From Globisporangium splendens (Eukaryota > Oomycota > Peronosporomycetes > Pythiales > Pythiaceae), in the NCBI GenBank assembly GCA_006386115.1, contig VFIW01000009.1, forward strand, positions 1 through 64,000: 64,000 bases of DNA. Reading direction: 5' to 3'. The number at the start of each line of letters is the position of its first letter. Positions within the stretch are counted from its first letter, which is position 1. The notes below the pieces were generated by a model that ran no database searches, was not told the DNA's origin, and worked only from the letters and a program-made list of their open reading frames with translations. The position numbers and the translations under genes were made by a program. Shown here one piece after another: positions 8,227 through 19,459 of the stretch.

Positions 8227-9361
8227 GCTCGTCGGCGCATGCATTATAAGCGTAGTATATGCAAGCATAAACCCAGACATGCATAAGAAACTACAGCGAA
8301 AGGTTCTTTTCCAACACTGTACAGCGTATGAGAGCAACTATCCATTCAAATCATTCATTCTTCGTGCGAGCCAAAGGAAGGGCTTTGGGTACAGCAATAG
8401 CTCGTGTGAAGCAAAGCGACTTGCAACATGGCGCTAAGGTGGTTTCAACTGTAAACTCGAGGTATGTCAGCGAAACTCTTCGTGGAATATTGGTGTTTAA
8501 CGACTTGGCGTTGGGTAGTGCTTGAGATGGAAAAACGACCATTGCTGTGGTTTTGTTTTTTGAGTGAAGAAAATTGTGCAACCATTTATTGTTGCTTCCG
8601 CTTGTTTTGGCAAAACGGTATGCACAGAGGCTGATTTAGAGTGGACAGCAAGCGGATTTATTAAATGTGTTGTGCATCAAACAGTACAACACACGATTTT
8701 ATGAGTGCTTTTATGAGTAAATATCTCGATTTGCATAAACAAAAGTGCAAAAATGGCTGTTATTATCAATCGTCGCTCCAATGGGACATGAATATCTTTC
8801 TGGCATGGGATGAAAGCTGATGAATTCCTTTCGGGCATGGAATGAAAGTTCATTTGTATATCAACCAGGACCTCACAACCCACTACGACAAACTCATTGC
8901 CCAGGAGCGACGCTAGCTAGCGCGTTGTGTACATATTGTGTTGTATGGGTTTGCAGTATGTGCAAAAGCCTACTGGTTGGTAAAGTAAATACAGTGCGTA
9001 AGTGCTACGCTCGCACAAGTCTGCTGAAGCGCACGCATAACAAAACAAAACTCATGTATTGTGCTTCAGTGCGTTGTACTTGTAAGCGCATGATTGTTTC
9101 TATTAAATTCACTGGAAGCGCTCTTCTCTACATGCAATGCTGCTATACCTCACGTTTGGTAGCATTTTTACACGGTAGCGCATGTGGGTCGGCAAAAGCC
9201 GAAAAAGGGACGGATTCAAAGGTCGACAGCCTCCGATTACATCCTGCTGGCTTTTTTATGGCTCGCATTTACTGTTCACGGTGCTATTTGTAAGGAGGCA
9301 AACAATATCTACTGCACACATAAACTCACCTATCGAACGACACCCATCACGACATGAAATG
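8227..9361. other. Intergenic, no gene seen
   Basis: No convincing coding region. An open stretch at 8820-9293 is Cys-rich by composition only and has no motif. A short direct repeat (ggcatgggatgaaag / ggcatggaatgaaag) lies around 8802-8848. Confidence 0.5.
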
Positions 9362-9582
9362 TACCAAGTCAAACTGGAAGTCTTCGGAGACAGCCAAACA
9401 ATTATCGCAGCCCAGAACGGGTTCGCCTCAATACGCCAGACCAAGTCTCAGCTCTACTCGACAATGATATCAGCGCCACACCGTCAAAACTTAGAAACAC
9501 CTCATTCTCAGCAGTGTTGATGAGACTCCAGATTCACAAACCGCATGGAGATCGCAAGTTAAATAGAATTGCCTTCTCTCTC
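9362..9582 (+). mobile_element. LINE 3' fragment L1 (RNase H remnant, internally deleted)
   Basis: It begins at the RNase H strand with VFGDSQ.II (kleVFGDSQTIIAAQNGF) and ends in the same tail, aagttaaatagaatt-ccttctctctc, as the copies at 16575 and 31755. About 175 bp present in those copies is deleted. Where the other two have a TGA, this copy reads TCA (Ser), so it derives from a less damaged source. Confidence 0.75.
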
Positions 9583-10439
9583 ATCACGAATTGAGACAGA
9601 AGCGCATGATTATGAAAATTTCTTTCTTTTTTTCACGTGATCCAACGGCACTGCGAACCTTCTGCTTGCTTTGATGACACTCGCTGACAACCTTTTTTTT
9701 GCTCCAACAACTCGAGTGAATGGCCAGAGTCAAGTGTCATCCTTATGCACAGGTTTTACTGTAATGTGATGGATGTATGCAAACAGGATTCTGACATTTT
9801 GCGCAAAAACGGTGCAAAAATAAAAAGGCGGCGCGTTCTATCACCGACAAAGATCTCTGATGGGCAGTCAGACGACAGTCGTTGACAGTAAGTAAAAGGT
9901 GCGCTGCAGTATCAAAGGCACTCTGCGACACAACTAATCACTACTACATGAAGTCAGGAAACTAGGAGTTTTGTGCCTGTCAAGAAATGGAGAAAAAAGA
10001 GATTTGAGCTGGTGTTCCCACCAATCAGATACTGAAGAACGCTCGACACTCTGAGGTATTCATTTGCTACCATCGTCGCCTTGGTCGTCACTCGAACGTT
10101 TTGAGTCAGTTTGTGACTGCGTGGTGAAGAACTCACGGAGCTGAGAGATGTTACTGTAGTAACCTTCGTCTTTGACATCTAAATCGAGACCACTTGACGA
10201 ATGGACGAATCAGTTCTGCCTCAAGGTGCAGTGTTGAAGTGAAAATGCCAGAAAGCTGCAGTCAAGCTATCGCTTCAAAACAGTGACCCGGAACAGTTAT
10301 CTGCACCATACCCGAGGATGCGAATGCAACTTTCTTGTCTTGACTCCCCCTCCTGTCATGTTGAACTTGTCCTTTCTTTTCGGAAAGAGACATAAGCAAA
10401 CAACAGTACTGGTGCACTCGAACTCATTTTCAACACTTT
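9583..10439. other. Intergenic, no gene seen
   Basis: AT-rich spacer with no supported gene or repeat. Confidence 0.5.
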
Positions 10440-11050
10440 CGAAGAGTACATTTATCCTATACCATCCCAAAACCAAGACTTAATCAACCAGAGCACCCAC
10501 TCCTCCGCCACAATACCATGCCACCCCCTTCAGCCTCGCGACTACAGCATCTTGCCCAAGACCTCCGTCGGTTCATCTCTCCACGCACATTGGACACCAC
10601 TGTTCGAATCTGGTGGCGAATTCTTTCAGAGAAACGGCGATCACAGTTTACGATATTGCGTCCACGGCTGTCCAGCTATCAAAACCTACTACCGTCATCT
10701 CTTCTGGGAGTGCTCCTCGATCCGACATCTATGGCAACGTATCCTTACCAGGTGACTGTCTATCTTCCAACACCAGTGGCATGACATCAGGCACTCTTTG
10801 GTCTCAGCCTCCCATCAAGTCGGCAAAGAGAAAACACTCTCATGGTGCTGTCTTGGCACACGAAGCGTCATCTCTTCTCTGCAATGGACAGCTCGCAACC
10901 TGAGCAACCACGAACAAGAAGACCCACCACCGATGAAAGCTTGCCACCGCCATGTCAACCATGTGGTCGACCTCGACCTTCGTTCTCAACTACGCAGTTG
11001 ACAGCGATCCGTAACTACTCCAAGCGCTTGTCCCAATCAAAGCCACCGTA
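10440..11050 (+). pseudogene. Degenerate LINE remnant with reverse-transcriptase zinc-binding (zf-RVT-like) segment
   Basis: One frame at 10552-10755 encodes CVHGCPAIKTYYRHLFWECS with Cys/His spacing (C-x3-C, H-x3-W-x-C) like the zinc-binding region after LINE reverse transcriptase, followed by IRHLWQRIL. The flanking sequence stays weakly coding-like in shifting frames. The same kind of motif occurs in the LINE copies (CGETKETISHIVWSCKRAQ) but the sequence differs, so this is another family or a much older copy. Confidence 0.45.
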
Positions 11051-12455
11051 GCATGTCAGACGTAGGATCCTAGATACCCTAGCAACTTGTACTTCTTCAT
11101 CGATATCGTCGGATTGGCAGAAAAAAGTCCGGCGTATTTCGTGAAGTGGTCTTTCGTTAGACGCTTTGCTAGCAGTCGGCATACGCGACATTCATCGAAT
11201 TCTTCACTTCGCACGTCACGCTGATGCACTTTAAGCTCTTCAAAAAGCCTAAGCCTGAAACTGGCAATGACGTCTCAACGAGACAGTGCTCGGCATTGAT
11301 GCATCAATGCACGCCGCCGAGCATGACGTACACTAGTGACAGTGAGGTTACTCATTTAAACCTGTTGCCGCATGATGGTGGCGACGCACTCTCACCCTCG
11401 CGCAACTCCACACTGGGTTCGTTTACAGTCACATACATTCGCAACAATGTTGGTATTTGAAGTGCGGGTGTCCACACCCCGGATTGGTAGCCACGGAGGC
11501 ATAGGAGACACCAACATTACACGGATAAATGGTGATTTGGGTTTAGCGGATGCTAGAGAACAGTGATAGTGTACTGAGTGAGCGTTGATCAAATTCATAA
11601 ATAACATACCTCTCTCTAGCACGCAATAGCTCGCATTCGTAGGAACTGTCGTAGGGGAAAGACTGCTTGATTTTCTCTCTCTGTGTGCACAAATCAAGTA
11701 ATTCCCACCCCTATTTCCGGCATATTTTGGACCCCAGCATTCGGCGAGATTACCAAATCTTGGGAGGAATGCCGAATTCATAGAAGGCTGGTCGTTTGTG
11801 TTCAGTTGAGATGGTTCACGCAAGCGGTGGGTGCGTCCGCAATGACAATTTACAGCAATGTAGAGCAGTAAGAGGGAGCACAGAAGACACGCGTAGTAGG
11901 TTGTTTTGCAATAAGTTTAATCAATTCGCTTTCCAGTTTGACCCATACACTTCAATTTTAGGCCAATCAATGGAGAACCTGAAACTAAGACGCCGCCAAG
12001 TTCGGTTGTCGCGTTTTCATGCTGCATGCATTTTGCAAGTTTGCACTATCAGCATGAGTGAAATTTCAGTAAACACTCATATTTTGTGGTGCTTTATATC
12101 GCAGGAGGTGACACTAAGTTTGGTTGATCAGCAAAGACAGTTGTTTTGTGGAGACTATTTTGCAGGCCACATACAGACATGATCTGATTCCCGGTCAGAC
12201 AAATTTGCACAGACGTTTGTGTGACTTTCACTGTCACGTGTGCAAAAATAGTGTCATTTAGTCTAATTAGTGATAGTGCCAAGTGATGACGTTACCCATT
12301 GTAAGAAAACCCGAAAAAGGAAAACTACAGTCCAGTCCCTAAATAGTTCCAATGCAGTTCAAGCCCATTTCCTCTTTTTGTTGACGAATGTTGATTTGTT
12401 TGTGTTGTCTCTGTGTTGAATGACGGGCAGGAATCACTACTAGCTATGCGCTTTC
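11051..12455. other. Intergenic, no gene seen
   Basis: No conserved motif found in any frame. Short frames around 11224-11566 and 11392-11823 overlap each other on both strands and look random. Confidence 0.45.
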
Positions 12456-12671
12456 ATGGCGATGGATGAAGACAGCCGAGGTCAGTCGGTACAGCAATCG
12501 ATTTTTGAGGTCAATTCGAATTGGCAAATCACAATGTGTGTTGAACACTTCCAGCTCGTGCACCCCACCTGGAGCGGCGTCGAGATACTAATGGTGGACA
12601 ACGACTTGAACGAAATCGAAGTGCTGGCTCGCATGTTTCCTGCAGCTCGCGTTCTGTACTGCCCGCCTTGA
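12456..12671 (+). pseudogene. Relic of a MULE/SWIM-type transposase-like protein
   Basis: The segment TWSGVEILMVDNDLNEIEVLARMFPAARVLYC has the pattern of the RNase H-like core of MULE/ZSWIM proteins: an Asp after a hydrophobic strand, then L-x-x-x-FP-A-x-x-L-x-C. The frame stops directly after the expected Cys-Pro, where family members continue into Phe-His. No terminal inverted repeats or zinc finger are seen nearby. Assignment is from motif memory only. Confidence 0.35.
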
Positions 12672-13993
12672 ACAGATCAGTTTCATTGATCTACTTTCGC
12701 AACTTGTAAACCGCTGCCCAGCTCAAAATATACCGGCCACAAGTTTGAATCTTCCTTAATTTCTAACTGCAGCATTAAGCTCCATCTTTCTCAATGTCTC
12801 CTTTGGGCTCTAGTCGCCAGCGTTACCGGAGTTATCGTAGTCGGTATCACGTCTCTCCCAGACGAGTTAAGTCATCGCATCCAATGTCTGGACTCAACCT
12901 CGAGCTCGCCCAGCCATCCGCGACGTCCAAGCCACGGCCAAACGACTCGTACACATCGGCCCCAGCTTGTAGGTGATGGAGCTGGAGGTTAAGTCGGAGC
13001 CGGAAGTGGAGCACGACCAACCGTCTGCCGCGCCAACGCCCTCAGTGTCGTCACCAGACAGCTCCGCGCCACAAGAGGTGGAAGGAAGATGGCGGTCTTT
13101 CTTTTTTTATCATACTGGCAACCATTTCGACTGGGTTTGCGAGGGTGTGTTTTTGTTCGGTTGCAGGTCGTGGAAAGTGGTGGTTTGAGAGGCAAGTACA
13201 TTAAAGTATGATGGCCGAGTGAGAATGCTCTACTGTGATGTGTGAGCAGGCAATGCAACCGCAAGCGACTACTTACTGTACATCTCACGCTTCCAAAGCA
13301 ACCCAGGACCAATAAATACACTATTCGACTTCTTTACACAGCACAAAGAACCACTTTGACAACTACTTCTTCAGAGACGCCGCGTATCGTTCACTCGATT
13401 CGACTCCATCACTGCAGTGAAGAACAGTGATGATCGTATAGTTCAAACGTACTAAAGTACGATCTCTTCTTTCGCCAATGCATTCCCTAGAATCCTTCCA
13501 ATAAACATTCTCATCGCTCGATTCGGTAGAAAAGCACGTGTTGTGCTGTAGTCTTTGTGCAAATTTACATTGATCGCTTGAGGTCAAACGCGAAATGATA
13601 CATTCAAAGGGATTGCCAGAGTTCAAAAGCTACCATCAAACCATTTGGCCGGTGTCTAATTCTGCAAATGCATCATGCAATGAGCTGTTGGCGGTGACAG
13701 TATTTGCTTGACAGAACGATGAGGTCTGATACGACATGTCCAACTCTTCGACATCTGGTGACCTCTTTGGCCCACTCCAGATGTCACCTCGGAGTGAAGC
13801 GGTGTCCAGGTGTGTCCAATATTTTGGCCTAACATTATCTCATGCAAATTCATACTTTCAATTGCATGTATTATCGTAAAAGTGCAATAAATTACATGTC
13901 CGATTATCAATTATTGAAGGTTCGTAGAACCGAAGGGAATGCTGATTTGCATCCTGTCTGAAGCAACGGATGTGCCCAGCATGCGAGTCCTCA
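12672..13993. other. Intergenic, possible gene debris
   Basis: The stretch around 12973-13110 reads KSEPEVEHDQPSAAPTPS, an acidic Pro/Ser composition suggesting a piece of a former coding sequence, but no family can be assigned. The remainder looks non-coding. Confidence 0.35.
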
Positions 13994-14006
13994 TCACTCG
14001 CAATTT
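13994..14006 (+). promoter_or_regulatory. Initiator-like element of GNAT gene 1
   Basis: TCACTCGCAATTT resembles the core of the oomycete Inr (TCATTYYNCAWTTT) and lies about 40 bp before the chosen ATG. This favours the start at 14044 over upstream ATGs at 13939 and 13981. Confidence 0.5.
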
Positions 14007-14043
14007 GGCCACGATCCGCACCCACACGCGTTCTGCTTCCTCC

Positions 14044-14696
14044 ATGCTCAAAACGCTTTTCCCAGCGCTGCCTAAGACGGCCACTGCGCCAGTCGTGACA
14101 ATGCGCCGAGCGACCATCGCGGACGCCAAGCCCCTGATCGCTATTATCAACTCGGCATACCGATCGGACAAGAACTGGACGAACGAGAGCAAATTGGTCA
14201 AGGACGAGCGTATCATGCTTCAAGAACTCGAAACGCTAATCTCTGCCGGTGTGGACCCCATTCTCGTCGCAGAACACGATAACCAGCCTGTTGGATGCAT
14301 CAAAGTCGATTGTAAGTGAAATGGGTTGGTGCTGATTTGCGTCTGAGTTTCAATTGCTCACATTGTCACGTGGTCTGTAATAAATGCCTAGTCTGCCGCA
14401 ACCATCCGCATTACAAACTCCCAGATGACGCTGCATTGATCGGATTGCTCGCCGTGCACAGCGAGTATCAATCGACGGGCATTGGGAGAACACTAGGCGA
14501 CGCTGCGATGGAGTTTGCGAAAGTGCAGGGCAAGTGCAGCAAGGCCATGCTGTTTGTGATCAACAAGCGTCTGGACATCCAAGCGTGGTACGAGCGCCGC
14601 GGCTTCACGTGGAAGGGTGACAAGCGCGACTTTGTATCCCCAGACAAAGCGCTACAAGACGACATTTGGTTCAAGGTTTTTGAAAAGGAGATTTAG
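14044..14696 (+). CDS. GNAT-family N-acetyltransferase 1 (two exons)
   Basis: Exon 1 is 14044-14311 and exon 2 is 14392-14696. The 80-bp intron has donor GTAAGTG and acceptor CCTAG. The spliced product is 190 residues. It shows the GNAT fold order: RRATIADAKPLIAIINSAYR at the N-terminus, VAEHDNQPVGCIKVD, then after the intron IGLLAVHSEYQSTGIGRTLG (acetyl-CoA pyrophosphate loop Q-x-x-G-x-G) and WYERRGF near the end. Splice sites are supported by the paralog at 19460-20101, where the same junction gives F-C-R-N-H. GNAT enzymes move acetyl from acetyl-CoA to an amine; the substrate is unknown. No targeting signal is evident. Confidence 0.85.
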
Positions 14697-15052
14697 ACAT
14701 GTTGTCGTCTATAGATTACCTGTGAAAGCCCGCGCTTAATGCTCGTGGTTCAATATTTGATGCGTCTCCGTTATCATCTGCATGGAATGGTTATATTTCC
14801 TCTCAATGCAATATCACTGGTTCCAGCTTGCCACACTCGTGAGATCGTCATCCATCGCATCTTTTCCACACGGTTCTTGGACGAAAATAGCGTTAAATCA
14901 CTTTTTCTTGCAAAGAGCAAAGGCAAAAAAACAGAAGACCGCATGATCACAACAAACATTTCAAGAGTCAACCAGCCGGCCACTGTGCCATTCACCAACC
15001 TGCCACGACCCCCGACACTCAAGCACCGTCTTTCCTCTATTATAAGCTGCGG
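14697..15052. other. Spacer between GNAT gene 1 and GNAT pseudogene
   Basis: No supported gene. Confidence 0.5.
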
Positions 15053-15530
15053 TGGACCGCGACACCAGTCGTAATCGCACGCCGCGCACTTGTCGTGGAC
15101 GCCAATCCGTTCATTGCCATCGTCAACACGGCATACTGGTCCGACAAGAACTGGACGAACGAGAGTGAACTGGCCAAGGATGAGCGCATCACGCTCCAGG
15201 AGCTGCAAGCGTAGTCCGCTGCTGGCGTAGACCCGATCTTTGTCGCAGAATTCGATGGCCAGCTCGTCGGATGCATCCAAGTTGAACGTAAGTGGTTCTA
15301 GGTCATTTGGTGGGGTTTGGCTCGTATTTCAAGAGCTTTGAGTGCCAATTGTTTTATATCTGCATAGCTGCCGCAACCACCCACCCTTTAACCTCCCAGA
15401 TGAAGGTCCCACATGAAGGGGCATTTCTCGGATTGCTCGCAGTTGATACCGAGTATCAGTCGAAAGGCGTCGGCGAGGCTGCAATCGAGTTTGCTGTTCA
15501 GCAGTGCACTAGCTCAAGACATTGGGACAC
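15053..15530 (+). pseudogene. GNAT acetyltransferase 2, broken tandem copy
   Basis: It matches GNAT 1 and 3 in order (SDKNWTNESELAKDERITLQ, then GQLVGCIQVE). It has a TAG at 15212-15214 after ELQA, and the intron (15288-15367, GTAAGTG...ATAG) rejoins one base short, shifting the frame. Exon 2 keeps LLAVDTEYQSKGVG but lacks the residues after the acetyl-CoA loop and loses similarity near 15520. The C-terminal WYER region is absent. Confidence 0.8.
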
Positions 15531-16574
15531 TGTTGTGAGCATTGCTTTTTTGCTGTTATTTGTTTCCATGGAAAACCTGCGTTTGTGTGAAGACGTCGAC
15601 GAAAGCAATTCCTCTCACTGCAAGAAGTAGAGGATGCTGCAGCAACTCCGGTGATTTATTAGCACCCCATCGAATGATCCCCCACTTCAGTCGCAATGCC
15701 GCTCCTGATCCAAGTTTGACGCTACCAATTCTCATATTCTATCAAAGAAGTGACCAAACGCCGGTCATATGATTCACTGTTTGCCTCACTCGAGACTGTC
15801 AGATGAAGGAACTCTTGGTGCCTGATAGGTGAGTGATGGTGTATTCACCACAAATGGTACCAGCACATTGCCGTCCGGGCGATGCGTTTTACGTTTCAAC
15901 ATTTTTAAGGTTGAGGGTACGTTGTGTTGCACTAGTTCCAAGCAAGTTATCTTTTCATTCAGTGCTGCAGACTGACATATTTTTCTGTGAGTTAAACAAG
16001 ACGTGTGCACGAAACCGGTGGGTGATGGTCCCACAGTTTGTCCACCGAGAATGACGCAAGCAGATCCTCGCGATAATTGTATTAGAGGTTTACATTGGAT
16101 TTCGTTGTCACTGTATGGTGACAGAACTGCAGATCGACTAGACTTTTCAATTCGAGCATTGCCTAATAGTAAACGGTCGAAATGGACAATTGTTCGATGA
16201 CTTCACTAACCACTGTACACACGCCATCGAAAGGTATTGTCGTGTGGCGGTCCAGTGATGCGGTAAAGCTAAGCAATATTCAAGTCAAACCCACGATCTT
16301 CGTCGTGTGTCTTGCCGAGGTTGACACCAGCACGGTGTAAAATGAATACGACTAATTGCACGTGTGGTATTTTCCGGGAACCAACCCTCACAGGCCATAG
16401 TCTTGCGGGTCAAAAAGATACATTAAACGGCAACAACAGCAAAAACGACTCAAGCCGCGGTTCAGTCGCTGCAGAGAGACGCAACCATGAAGGCGACTCT
16501 CACGTTCAAACAAATGACCATCCTGCGAAAGCTCGTAACCTGCATCATTCTGTGCTCACCGGAGATAGAAATCG
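15531..16574. other. Intergenic, no gene seen
   Basis: No motif-bearing frame on either strand. Confidence 0.5.
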
Positions 16575-18032
16575 ATGCAGGTAACCAGTTAATCAGTCAA
16601 CAGGAGCCGTGGTGCAGGAAACACACAAAACGAGAGTACAAGTGGATCAGCAACGGCATTGGAGCCGTCATCGTGATGCCAGTGTCGGAGAGGAATCACA
16701 CGGACTGCATTCAGGTGCAACGGCAAGCAAACGGAGTTCTCCGGACAGTGACCGACTGGGCCGGGGATGCTGTCTGTCAACAAGAGGTGGCAATGATCGA
16801 GGAAGAAATAAATGTCATAGAGTGGACATTCAAACCGCACCCGCTCACGACTCTCTGTCCATGGCTGGTGCTTGAGCATACACTCCCAAACAGGATCCAG
16901 AAGACAATTGACCGAGCACGAACACGGTGGCCGGATGTGGGGAGACAAAAGAAACTATCTCACACATAGTATGGAGTTGCAAGCGAGCACAAGCCGCGTG
17001 GACGGCCATCCTCGGGCGATGGATGGGCCGAACATTGACGGAGCAAGCACTCAACCTCTTCTTACCGCATGTTGCGAGCCGCACAGCCCCGCCAGGTCAA
17101 CGATCTTTGCTCCGGGAATTGGAAAAGCACTTCGGGTTCATTTCTCCGGAACACTCGACAGCTCTACAGAAACTTTGATTTATCGTCACATCAAGCATCC
17201 CAGTATTGCTATGGAGAACGAGGGTGGAAATAGTGCATGAACGGCAACACCTCACTATCGAAGAGAGTATCCAGCGTGTGTGGACAGCGTGTGTGATGCA
17301 AGTGCGGGCTGTGGCTCATCGGATGAGAACGCTCAAAGGAGAAAAGATCAACGCAGCGTGCCTGAGCCAACTGCTCAGCGTACTGGAGAGACAAGACTTG
17401 TCGCGCCAAATGGAAGCATGACATTTGTATTTCGATGGAGGTGCACGCGGCAACCCAGGTCCAGGAGGCAGTGGTTGGGCACTCATCTTCCTGAATGAAT
17501 ACAGCAATCAATGGGAACTCAAAGCATGCGGCTATGCGTACATGGGACCAGAAGTCACGAACAATTGGTGCGAATACAGCGCACTGAAAGATGGTCTGAC
17601 ACACAGTGCACACTACCTACACCACTATGAAGTCAAGTTGGAAGTCTTCGGAGATAGCCAAGTGATTATCGCATCCCAGAACGGATTCTCCTGAATGCGC
17701 CAGACCGAGTTGCAGCCACTAGCAGTTCGGGTAAATCAAATCATCGCCAACTTTGCGTGGACCTCCTGGAATCACACAAAACGAGAACAAAACAAGATGG
17801 CCGATCTTCTCGCCAACATGGGAATGAACTCCAAGAATGCGAAGATACTCACCGACGAATCGCGGGGAAGTGATCAAGTTCTTCTGTCCCAAATCGCAGC
17901 TCTACTCGACAATGAAATCGGTGCCACACCGTCAAAGCTTAGAAACACCTCACTGTCAGCAGTGTTAATGAGACTCAGGAATTCTTCATCTGTATAAAGA
18001 TCGCAAGTTAAATAGAATTACCTTCTCTCTCT
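16575..18032 (+). mobile_element. 5'-truncated LINE copy L2 (zinc-binding region + RNase H)
   Basis: The main frame carries CGETKETISHIVWSC (zinc-binding segment after reverse transcriptase) and an RNase H domain with all four acidic positions: FDGGARGNPGPGG, NNWCEYSALKDG, VFGDSQ and NKMADLLAN. Three in-frame TGA codons (17176, 17419, 17692) inactivate it. The 3' end is ttaaatagaattaccttctctctct, a short CT tail instead of poly(A). The copy at 31755-33214 shares all three stops. The reverse transcriptase domain is absent. Confidence 0.85.
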
Positions 18033-18490
18033 AAAAATGGCACCAGGCTGTTTATGTGAACCGGTGCGGTGTATGCGCATGCTCGGCTCCTGTCGCCAGA
18101 GTCGTGCCCACACCTTGTGTCGAGAGTGGCCACTGGATCACTCACTGCATCGCGTTTCTTGTCCCCTGGATGATACCAACAGTAGCACTCAATACACACA
18201 GGAGCCCAGGCTCAGATGAACTAGTAGTGGATCTGGCGCTGGCGGAGGTTGTGACATAACAGACACGCGAATCCATCGAGTCCACCTAGATGCTCCGATG
18301 GTGACCGGGTATAAGCCGCATGGCATTTTCGTTTGAACTCGAGAAACAAGTTGAAGTGTTTTACTGTTCCGTGTCCCCTCGTATGGCATAAGCGCATCTC
18401 TGAGGCCACAGACACCTGGGTAGATAGAGAGAGAGCGCGCTGCGAGCACCATAGTCGGTCTTTTAAGCCGAATGTTCTCGGCAGTCCAAT
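18033..18490. other. Intergenic, no gene seen
   Basis: Spacer between the LINE copy and the small secreted-protein gene. No supported coding frame. Confidence 0.5.
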
Positions 18491-18507
18491 CCTCACGATT
18501 CAATTCC
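18491..18507 (+). promoter_or_regulatory. Initiator-like element before the small secreted protein
   Basis: CCTCACGATTCAATTCC is a partial match to GCTCATTYYNCAWTTT, 23-39 bp upstream of the ATG at 18530. Confidence 0.4.
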
Positions 18508-18529
18508 CAGTACCCAAATCACAACAACG

Positions 18530-18961
18530 ATGCTCACGACCAAGACCCTTGCCTCCGCTGTCACTCTCGCGGCGGCTGCTGCCTCAAGCTCGGTCTACGC
18601 GCAAGAGCAGCGCTCAAGCGTTGATTGTTTCAACGAACTGCGCTCGCTTCTTCAACGCGACACCCTTGCACTGTTCTTAGCGATGACGCCCACCAAACAG
18701 AACAAGAAGCCTCAGCGCTCCCTGCGTAACCAGACTGGTGTCCGTGATCTCAAGCAAGCTACCGGCTCATCATTTGGCGAAGTTGCTCCCACAGTCGGTA
18801 GACGAGGTGACGAAATCGCCGATCTAAAAGAAGCATTCCTGCAGGAGCTCACGAGCATACAAGCAAATCTATTCAACCCAGAGTACGACGACCTGGAAAA
18901 ATCCTACGAGTGCATGGGAGTCTCGGCGCTCCGTGTGTACCGCACCTACGTTCCTGAGTAA
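18530..18961 (+). CDS. Small secreted protein, 143 aa, with an RSLR motif (RXLR-like effector candidate)
   Basis: The N-terminus MLTTKTLASAVTLAAAAASS is a clear secretory signal with probable cleavage after VYA (residues 22-24). The mature part is hydrophilic and helical in composition. RSLR at residues 63-66 fits the R-x-L-R pattern of oomycete host-translocated effectors, though it is somewhat far from the cleavage site and no EER block follows (only RRGDEIADLKEAF). Two Cys (33 and about 127). No similarity to elicitins, NLPs or Crinklers is seen. A chance R-x-L-R is quite possible. The gene stands alone between repeats, a common setting for effectors. Confidence 0.6.
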   Translation: MLTTKTLASAVTLAAAAASSSVYAQEQRSSVDCFNELRSLLQRDTLALFLAMTPTKQNKKPQRSLRNQTGVRDLKQATGSSFGEVAPTVGRRGDEIADLKEAFLQELTSIQANLFNPEYDDLEKSYECMGVSALRVYRTYVPE

Positions 18962-19459
18962 GCTCGAAGCGCGTCTCTTGGGTTCGCGTATCACCTGATA
19001 GCGATGATTGTATGGAGTTTAACTGCGAGCGAGTCTCCTGTAGAATCAAAATCTGCTGAAGTTCTGCGTGAACATTTCGTTTAATGCAACTGATGAAGAG
19101 ATTCTGTTCGAACATTGTTTTCTAAGTTTGATTTCAGAGAATGTATCCACCAGCCCCACGCATTCGCCAGCAAGAACACACAACAAAGACGTCTGGTGTG
19201 CTAGTGATGCGCCACCAAAGCTTGTGCCAGACAGGGGGCGTGATGGATTACCTACTCGCTTCAAACGTGTGATGCTGTAAAAGTGCACTCTTTGGTCTGG
19301 CAATTGTCCCTTTGTCTTCCCATCGGCCACATAGCAATACATCCCATCAGTACACAAATTATCGCCCTTGCTTTATACGTAAAGCTTGAGTCCATAAGCT
19401 CGTAAGCGAGAAGCGTCTGCGGAACAATCTAGAAGGTGACAGCATGTTTTCGTGCATAT
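18962..19459. other. Intergenic, no gene seen
   Basis: No supported gene or repeat. Confidence 0.5.

Noticed and set aside
8820..9293. 157-codon Cys-containing frame
   Set aside because: No signal peptide, no motif, no initiator; composition looks random.
17176..17694. TGA reassigned as a sense codon, since the LINE and membrane/LRR breaks are all TGA
   Set aside because: The intact kinase and the Rab3GAP gene end in TGA, and another pseudogene (GNAT 2) has TAG, so the standard code is sufficient.
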